DNA of 10,613 nt from Dinghuibacter sp964544695 (GTDB taxonomy: Bacteria; Bacteroidota; Bacteroidia; Chitinophagales; Chitinophagaceae). Made by a program: the position numbers and the translations under genes. Positions within the stretch are counted from its first letter, which is position 1. Each line of letters begins with the position of its first letter. Location: positions 1 to 10,613 of the forward strand of contig CAZJDB010000098.1 of assembly GCA_964544695.1 (NCBI GenBank), given 5' to 3'. Positions 5,871-10,613 of this stretch are shown here, piece after piece. The notes beneath the pieces are model-generated. The model was not told the DNA's origin and searched no databases. It saw only the letters and a list, made by a program, of their open reading frames with translations.

Positions 5871-6545
5871 ATGTCTGAAGTCGCTCCTATTCGCCTGGTG
5901 ATCGCCGATGATCACGAAATATTCAGGGACGGGTTGGCGCTCATGCTTTCCAGGCAAAAGGATATGGTCCTGGTGGGTCAGGCCCCGGACGGGGAGGCCT
6001 TGCTGACCGTGGCCAGGGACAACAAGCCCGATGTCATACTCGCCGACATAAAAATGCCTCACCTCGATGGGATAGAGGCCACCAAGATATTGCTGGGGGA
6101 ATTCCCGGACCTCAAGATCATCGCCCTTTCCATGTTTTCGGAGGAAAACCTGATCGTGGAAATGCTAGAGGCGGGTGCGCGGGGATACCTCCTGAAAAAT
6201 GCGGACAAACAGGAAATCGTGGATGCCATCGTTTCCGTGGCGGACAACAGGGTGTACTATTGTAAAGATACCTCCGCCACCCTGGCGGCCATGATCGTCA
6301 AGAGCAATTTCAACCCTTACCGCAAACGGGAGATCGTGGAATTCAATGACCGGGAAATGGAAATCATCCGCCTGATCTGCAAGCAATTTACCGCCCAGGA
6401 AATGGGGGAGACCATGTTCCTTAGTCGCCGGACCGTGGAAGGCTACCGGACCAGGATACTCGAAAAGATGAACGTGAAGAATACCGCCGGCGTCGTGATT
6501 TACGCACTCAAGAACAAACTGATCAGCGAGAAGGAACTGCTGTAA
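5871..6545 (+). CDS. NarL/LuxR-family response regulator
   Basis: The 224-residue protein has an N-terminal receiver domain with acidic pair Asp13-Asp14 (IADDHEIFRDGL), phospho-acceptor Asp59 in LADIKMPHLDG, Ser87 (ALSMFSEEN) and Lys109 (GYLLKNADKQE). The C-terminal LuxR-type helix-turn-helix begins at FNDREMEIIRLI (158-169) and has recognition helix LSRRTVEGYRTRILEK (184-199). All residues needed for phosphorylation are present. The ATG at 5871 is chosen because the receiver strand follows at once; a longer reading from a TTG at 5835 would overlap the kinase by 17 bases and adds a tail with no domain. It is the partner of the kinase directly upstream and should act as a DNA-binding activator or repressor in the cytoplasm. 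Its targets are not visible. The gene converges on the ABC-F gene with 14 bases between the two stop codons. Confidence 0.95.
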   Translation: MSEVAPIRLVIADDHEIFRDGLALMLSRQKDMVLVGQAPDGEALLTVARDNKPDVILADIKMPHLDGIEATKILLGEFPDLKIIALSMFSEENLIVEMLEAGARGYLLKNADKQEIVDAIVSVADNRVYYCKDTSATLAAMIVKSNFNPYRKREIVEFNDREMEIIRLICKQFTAQEMGETMFLSRRTVEGYRTRILEKMNVKNTAGVVIYALKNKLISEKELL

Positions 6546-6559
6546 ACGGGGCCGGGCGC

Positions 6560-8431
6560 TTAGGCGCGCTCACTCAGTTCCAGCCACCGCATTTCCTTCA
6601 CCTCCAGGAGCGCGAGCACCTCCAGCATCCGCGCACTGGCGCGCTGCAACTCGTCGTAGGGCAGATTTCCGGTGCTCATCGAAGTCTCTAACGCGCGTTT
6701 CTCGGAATCCAAAGCTGCGACATCTGCCCCCAGTTGCTCGAATTCCTGCCGCTCCTTGTAGGAAAGCTTGGCGGCGCGCGCCGAAAAGGGTGCAGGAGCC
6801 GAAGGCGGGGGCGGCGCGGCCACCGGGGTGGGAACGGGAGCCGACGAGCGATACTGCGAATAATTTCCCGGGAAATCGCGGACCCGCCCCTCCCCCTCGA
6901 AAACAAACAGGTGATCCACCACCCGGTCCATAAAATACCGGTCATGGGATACGATCAGCAGGCACCCCGCGAAGTCCACCAGGAAATCTTCCAGGATACG
7001 CAGGGTCTGCAGGTCCAGGTCGTTAGTAGGCTCATCCAGGACGAGGAAATTGGGGTTCCGGAATAGTATGGTCAACAACTGGAGGCGCTTTTTTTCGCCA
7101 CCGCTGAGTTTCGACAGGAAGGTATATTGTTGCTCGGGTGGGAAGGCGAAGAGTTGCAGGAACTGGGCGGCGCTGATTTTGGATCCGTCGGCCAGGGGAA
7201 AAAACTCAGCCATGGACTTCACATATTCAATCACGCGAAGGTCTTCCGTCCACTCGAGCCCCTCCTGCGAAAAGTGACCGAAGACAACGGTATCTCCCGG
7301 GTTGATTTTTCCGCTGTCGGCCGTATCAAGGCCCATGAGCAGGCGGATAAAGGTGGATTTGCCTACCCCGTTCTTCCCCACGATGCCGATGCGTTCCCCC
7401 TTTTTGAAGGTATAGTCGAAGCCGCGCAAAATGGGAAGCGACCCGAAGGACTTATAGACCTTTTTCATTTCCATGACCTTTCCTCCCAGGCGGGTCATTT
7501 TACCCTGGAGGGTCAGCTCGGTATTTTCAACACGTTGTTTGACCTTTTCTTCGAGGGCATAATAATTGTCCTCGCGAGCCCGCGACTTGGTCGTGCGTGC
7601 CTTGGGTTGTTTGCGCATCCACTCGAGTTCCTTGCGGAACAGGTTTTTGTTTTTCGCCCCGGTGGCGGCCTCCGCATCGATACGCGCGGCTTTGGCATTC
7701 AGGAAGTAGTCATAGTCTCCCCGGTACACATAGGCGCTGTGGGCGTCGAGCTCGATGATTTCATTGCACACATTGTCCAGGAAGTAACGGTCATGGGTAA
7801 CCAGCAGTAACGTACTCCTCGAGGTGCTAAGGTATTCCTGTAGCCATTCGATCATGTCCACGTCCAGGTGGTTCGTCGGTTCGTCCAGCAAAAGAAGCGT
7901 CCGGACCCCATGGAGTTGGGCTTCCAACAGCGCCTGGGCCAGGGCTACGCGCTTCCTTTGGCCCCCCGAGAGCTGGCGCATCGGAACCTCGGGATGGTGC
8001 AGGGAAAGGCGGCCCAGCACTTGCCGGACCTGGCTTTCAAAGCCCCAGGCGTCGAGCCTGTCCATCTCGTCGAGAGCGTCTGGTGAACCGGAAACGGGAG
8101 CTGAATCGGAAACCAAAGAAGCCGACTCGTAAGCCTTCACGGCGCGGATCACCGGATGATCCAGGCTGAGGAGGTTTTCCCATACGCTGAGACCGGGATC
8201 GTAGGAAGACTCCTGGGGAAGCATGATGACCTGCACATCCTTGTGCACCCACACCGTCCCGCTATCGGGAGTATCCCTCCCCGATAGGATATTCAACAAA
8301 GTTGACTTGCCGCTCCCGTTGCGGGCGATCAGGGCGATTTTATCACCCTCTTCTATATGGAATGAAATGGAATCGAAAAGTTCCCGGGCACCGAATGACT
8401 TGCTGATATTTTCTACCGAGGCATAATGCAT
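6560..8431 (-). CDS. ABC-F family ATPase, Uup-like
   Basis: A soluble twin-ATPase protein of 623 residues with no membrane segments, so it acts on the ribosome or nucleic acid, not in transport. Domain 1 has Walker A ARNGSGKST (36-44), signature LSGGQRKR (154-161) and Walker B LLLLDEPTNHLD (179-190). The linker (about 264-300) carries RKELEWMRKQPKARTTKSRA, the tRNA-contacting motif typical of Uup and its relatives. Domain 2 has Walker A GKNGVGKST (352-360), signature LSGGEKKR (442-449) and FLVLDEPTNDLD (462-473). A Pro/Ala-rich spacer (about 531-548) leads to a C-terminal coiled coil (about 556-620), as in Uup. A Ser/Ala-rich insert at about 101-122 interrupts domain 1. I chose the ATG at 8431 because MHYASVENISKSFG is a standard ABC-F beginning; the open frame runs to 8533, over the divergent dehydrogenase gene. 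Known roles of the family are ribosome rescue, translation-factor activity or antibiotic protection; housekeeping Uup-like function is the best guess. Confidence 0.92.
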   Translation of the reverse strand: MHYASVENISKSFGARELFDSISFHIEEGDKIALIARNGSGKSTLLNILSGRDTPDSGTVWVHKDVQVIMLPQESSYDPGLSVWENLLSLDHPVIRAVKAYESASLVSDSAPVSGSPDALDEMDRLDAWGFESQVRQVLGRLSLHHPEVPMRQLSGGQRKRVALAQALLEAQLHGVRTLLLLDEPTNHLDVDMIEWLQEYLSTSRSTLLLVTHDRYFLDNVCNEIIELDAHSAYVYRGDYDYFLNAKAARIDAEAATGAKNKNLFRKELEWMRKQPKARTTKSRAREDNYYALEEKVKQRVENTELTLQGKMTRLGGKVMEMKKVYKSFGSLPILRGFDYTFKKGERIGIVGKNGVGKSTFIRLLMGLDTADSGKINPGDTVVFGHFSQEGLEWTEDLRVIEYVKSMAEFFPLADGSKISAAQFLQLFAFPPEQQYTFLSKLSGGEKKRLQLLTILFRNPNFLVLDEPTNDLDLQTLRILEDFLVDFAGCLLIVSHDRYFMDRVVDHLFVFEGEGRVRDFPGNYSQYRSSAPVPTPVAAPPPPSAPAPFSARAAKLSYKERQEFEQLGADVAALDSEKRALETSMSTGNLPYDELQRASARMLEVLALLEVKEMRWLELSERA

Positions 8432-8458
8432 AACGGAGCAAAGGTCGTATTTTCGGGC

Positions 8459-9739
8459 ATGCCGGAAAAAATTGCCATCATTGGTTTGGGTTATGTTGGT
8501 CTGCCCCTCGCTGCTGCCTTCGCCACGAAACATATGGTGATAGGATTCGATATCAATTCAGAAAGGATCGGCGCGTTGCGGCTCTGTAAGGATAAAACGG
8601 GAGAAGTTGATGAAAGGGAGCTGAAGGCGTTGCTCACAAGGGAAAAAGGGGGACCGGGTCTTTCCCTGACCGACCGACTCCAGGACATAGCCGACGCAAC
8701 GTATTTCATCATTACCGTGCCCACCCCGGTGGATAAATACAACCGTCCGGATTTGGGTCCGCTCTACAAGGCCAGCGAGACCGTGGGAAAGGTGTTGAAG
8801 AAGGGCGATACGGTGATCTACGAGTCTACTGTTTACCCCGGTGTCACCGAAGATGAATGTGTCCCCGTGCTGGAAAAGGTCTCCGGTCTAACCTTCAACG
8901 CCGATTTTGCAGCGGGATATTCCCCCGAACGGATCAATCCGGGAGACAAGGAACATACGGTAAGTAAGATACTGAAGGTGACGAGTGGTTCCACGCGCGA
9001 AGCAGCCGAAAGGATCAACGCCCTCTATGCGAGCGTCATTTCGGCGGGGACCTTCATGGCATCTAGCATCAAGGTGGCCGAGGCGGCCAAGGTCATCGAA
9101 AACAGCCAGCGGGATATCAACATCGCCTTCGTGAATGAACTGTCCAAAATATTCACCCTGCTGGGTATCGATACCCGTGAAGTCCTGGAGGCGGCGGGGA
9201 CCAAGTGGAATTTTCTGAAATTCACGCCCGGCCTCGTCGGAGGTCACTGCATCGGGGTTGATCCCTATTACCTCACCCAAAAGGCCCAGGAAGTGGGGTA
9301 CCATCCCGAGATCATCCTGGCGGGGAGAAGGCTCAATGATGGCATGGGCGCTTACGTTGCAGAACAGGTGGTGAAGCAAATGGTAAGGAGCAATATTCCC
9401 GTGAATGGTTCCGAGGTGCTTATACTTGGGTTTACCTTCAAAGAGAACTGCCCCGATGTGCGCAATACGCGTGTCATCGATATTTATAGGGAGCTGGAAA
9501 GCTACAACGTGCGCCTGACCCTGCACGATCCCAGGGCAGCGGCCGAAGAGATCACCCGCGAGTATGGGATTCCCTTGTGTGAGAACCTGCCGATGGCAAA
9601 AAGATATGATGCCATTATCCTGGCCGTCGCGCACACTGAATTCATGGAGATGGATATACGCTCGCTGGGGACGGAAAACGTCGTCCTCTTCGATGTAAAG
9701 GCCGTTCTGCCCCGTGCCTGGGGCGCCCTCAGGTTGTAA
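8459..9739 (+). CDS. tviB: UDP-N-acetylhexosamine 6-dehydrogenase, TviB/WbpO type
   Basis: This NAD-dependent enzyme oxidises C6 of a UDP-N-acetylhexosamine (UDP-GlcNAc or UDP-GalNAc) to a uronic acid. The 426-residue protein has the N-terminal NAD site KIAIIGLGYVGLPLA (4-18), VPTPVDKYNRPDL (87-99), ESTVYPG (122-128), YSPERINPGD (154-163, Glu157), Lys211 in AAKVIENSQRDINIAF and the catalytic Cys264 in GGHCIGVDPYYL (261-272). The GVDPYYL form and GFTFKENCPDVRNTR (324-338) place it with TviB/WbpO/CapL, not with WbpA, which has IPIDPFYL. An ATG at 8426 would add 11 residues before the first Rossmann strand and overlap the ABC-F start; the ATG at 8459 fits the family better. It heads a gene group continued by the acetyltransferase (10-base gap) and a Gfo/Idh oxidoreductase. 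GlcNAc versus GalNAc specificity cannot be read from the sequence. Confidence 0.92.
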   Translation: MPEKIAIIGLGYVGLPLAAAFATKHMVIGFDINSERIGALRLCKDKTGEVDERELKALLTREKGGPGLSLTDRLQDIADATYFIITVPTPVDKYNRPDLGPLYKASETVGKVLKKGDTVIYESTVYPGVTEDECVPVLEKVSGLTFNADFAAGYSPERINPGDKEHTVSKILKVTSGSTREAAERINALYASVISAGTFMASSIKVAEAAKVIENSQRDINIAFVNELSKIFTLLGIDTREVLEAAGTKWNFLKFTPGLVGGHCIGVDPYYLTQKAQEVGYHPEIILAGRRLNDGMGAYVAEQVVKQMVRSNIPVNGSEVLILGFTFKENCPDVRNTRVIDIYRELESYNVRLTLHDPRAAAEEITREYGIPLCENLPMAKRYDAIILAVAHTEFMEMDIRSLGTENVVLFDVKAVLPRAWGALRL

Positions 9740-9749
9740 AATAAACGAT

Positions 9750-10322
9750 ATGAATTATTTCGCACACGAAAGTTCCATAATTGACAAGGACTGCCTGATC
9801 GGGGAGGGGACCAATATCTGGCATTTCTGCCATGTCATGAGCGGGGCTACCATAGGGAAGGACTGCACGCTCGGGCAAAACGTCATGGTGGGCCCGGACG
9901 TGGTACTTGGGAATAATGTAAAGGTACAGAACAACGTTTCAGTCTATACGGGGGTAACCATCGGCAATGACGTTTTCCTCGGCCCGTCCTGCGTATTTAC
10001 CAACGTCCTCCACCCGCGGAGCGCCATCAACCAGAAGGAACAGTTTACGAAAACCAATGTGGGTGAGGGAGCAACCATCGGGGCCAACGCCACGATCGTG
10101 TGCGGCCATGATATTGGGAAGTACGCCTTTATCGGCGCCGGGGCGATGGTGACCAAGGCCGTTCCCGACTATGCCCTGGTCATGGGAAATCCCGCCAAGC
10201 AAACGGGATGGGTAAGTGAAATGGGGCATACGCTGGCTTTCGACTGGAATGGATTTGCTACCTGCCCCGGGACGTCACAGGAATACAAACTCGAAAACAA
10301 CCAAGTCACCCGGACCAAGTGA
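9750..10322 (+). CDS. wbpD: Left-handed beta-helix N-acetyltransferase, WbpD/WlbB-like
   Basis: The 190-residue protein is a hexapeptide-repeat acyltransferase that forms a left-handed beta helix, active as a trimer with acetyl-CoA. Repeats such as IGEGTN, IGKDCT, LGQNVM, LGNNVK, IGNDVF and IGANAT run from about residue 17 to 135. Signature pieces of the WbpD/WlbB group are NIWHFCHVMSGA (22-33), VQNNVSVYTGV (59-69), FTNVLHPRS (83-91) and GATIGANATIVCGHDIG (107-123); Asn85 and His120 are the likely catalytic pair. The tail GNPAKQTGWVS (146-156) and CPGTSQEYKL are typical. In the known pathway the enzyme acetylates the 3-amino group of UDP-2-acetamido-3-amino-2,3-dideoxy-glucuronic acid. It starts 10 bases after the dehydrogenase and ends 5 bases before the oxidoreductase, consistent with one transcript. 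A related acetyltransferase with another amino-sugar substrate is possible. Confidence 0.88.
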   Translation: MNYFAHESSIIDKDCLIGEGTNIWHFCHVMSGATIGKDCTLGQNVMVGPDVVLGNNVKVQNNVSVYTGVTIGNDVFLGPSCVFTNVLHPRSAINQKEQFTKTNVGEGATIGANATIVCGHDIGKYAFIGAGAMVTKAVPDYALVMGNPAKQTGWVSEMGHTLAFDWNGFATCPGTSQEYKLENNQVTRTK

Positions 10323-10327
10323 GCGAA

Positions 10328-10613
10328 ATGGGGACGATAGGGTTTGCGGTGGTAGGATACGGTCATATGGGCCGGCGCCATGCCAAACTAATCCTGGAGA
10401 ACCCTGAAGCCAGGCTTGTGGCCATTGCCGATGTAGAGGAGCCCGCAGAGCCGCTGCCCGCAGCCTTTTTCTCCGGGTTGGAAGCTTTGCTGACCTCTCC
10501 CTTGGCCAGGGACATAGATGTCGTCATCATCGCAACGCCCAACGGAGTTCATGCAGTACAGGCGTGCGCAAGTCTCCGGGCGGGTAAACACGTAATGGTG
10601 GAGAAGCCCCTGG
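10328..10613 (+). CDS. Gfo/Idh/MocA-family oxidoreductase (3' truncated by window edge)
   Basis: The first 95 codons are present. They encode the N-terminal NAD(P)-binding Rossmann domain: FAVVGYGHMGRRHAKLI (6-22), an acidic strand end in VAIADVEE, VVIIATPNGVHA, and the GKHVMVEKPL segment whose Glu-Lys-Pro is the family hallmark. The ATG at 10328 follows the acetyltransferase stop by 5 bases; a GTG at 10319 overlapping that stop is a less likely start. By position it would supply the C3 oxidation step that WbpB performs in diacetamido-uronic acid synthesis, preparing the sugar for transamination. The sequence beginning is not like WbpB itself as I remember it, so functional equivalence is inferred. 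The substrate domain lies beyond the window. Confidence 0.9.
   Translation, partial: MGTIGFAVVGYGHMGRRHAKLILENPEARLVAIADVEEPAEPLPAAFFSGLEALLTSPLARDIDVVIIATPNGVHAVQACASLRAGKHVMVEKPL

Noticed and set aside
6551..6570. GCGC-TTAG-GCGC stem between the convergent regulator and ABC-F genes as a bidirectional terminator
   Set aside because: The stem is only 4 bp, overlaps the ABC-F stop codon and has no T-run on either side.
7127..7810. 227-codon plus-strand open frame inside the ABC-F gene
   Set aside because: It is antisense to a clearly real ABC-F protein with all motifs intact and shows no recognisable domain.
8432..8460. TATTTTCG (plus, 8448-8455) and GACCTTTG (minus) as promoters for the divergent dehydrogenase and ABC-F genes
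   Set aside because: Each has one mismatch to TAnnTTTG and no convincing -33 element at the right spacing, so they are not called.
8888..9634. 248-codon minus-strand open frame inside the dehydrogenase gene
   Set aside because: It is the antisense shadow of a well-supported enzyme and its translation has no family features.
10328..10613. Naming the truncated oxidoreductase wbpB
   Set aside because: The Gfo/Idh family is clear, but the N-terminal sequence differs from WbpB as I know it and most of the protein is missing.

Overview
The window looks like chromosomal DNA from a Bacteroidota bacterium of fairly high GC content, most likely a member of the Chitinophagaceae or a close relative. 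The evidence is the Bacteroidota-type DNA polymerase III delta' subunit, the cysteine-rich RicT/PSP1 protein directly after it, candidate promoters of the TTTG / TAnnTTTG type, the near absence of Shine-Dalgarno sequences, and a LuxR-type two-component pair beside small membrane genes. The family-level placement is an inference. I see no tRNA, rRNA, CRISPR array, insertion sequence or phage gene, and no gene-free stretch longer than about 100 bases.

Layout. (1) 1-98: the last 31 codons of a MacB/FtsX-type ABC transporter permease. (2) 103-1002, minus strand: a methyltransferase-like protein of unknown substrate. (3) 1057-3752: holB (clamp-loader delta') followed by ricT, whose product carries a long disordered tail of RPDGQ repeats and Gly/Asn/Arg-rich sequence. 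(4) 3853-6545: four genes on one strand with small gaps and a good candidate promoter in front. They encode a small lipoprotein, a seven-helix membrane protein, a NarL-type histidine kinase with one membrane helix and no sensor domain, and a NarL/LuxR-type response regulator. (5) 6560-8431, minus strand: an ABC-F ATPase of the Uup type. (6) 8459 to the right edge: the start of a sugar-nucleotide cluster, with a TviB/WbpO-type UDP-HexNAc 6-dehydrogenase, a WbpD/WlbB-like hexapeptide N-acetyltransferase and a truncated Gfo/Idh oxidoreductase.

How the genes work together. HolB and RicT are housekeeping functions whose adjacency is also known in Bacillus subtilis. The four genes of region 4 could form one signalling unit: the kinase has almost nothing outside the membrane, so the seven-helix protein, the lipoprotein or both are plausible input modules. 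This is the best candidate here for an undescribed system, but it rests on gene order and architecture only. Region 6 probably makes an acetamido-amino sugar uronic acid for a surface polysaccharide: oxidation at C6, then oxidation at C3, with transamination (gene expected beyond the window) and N-acetylation.
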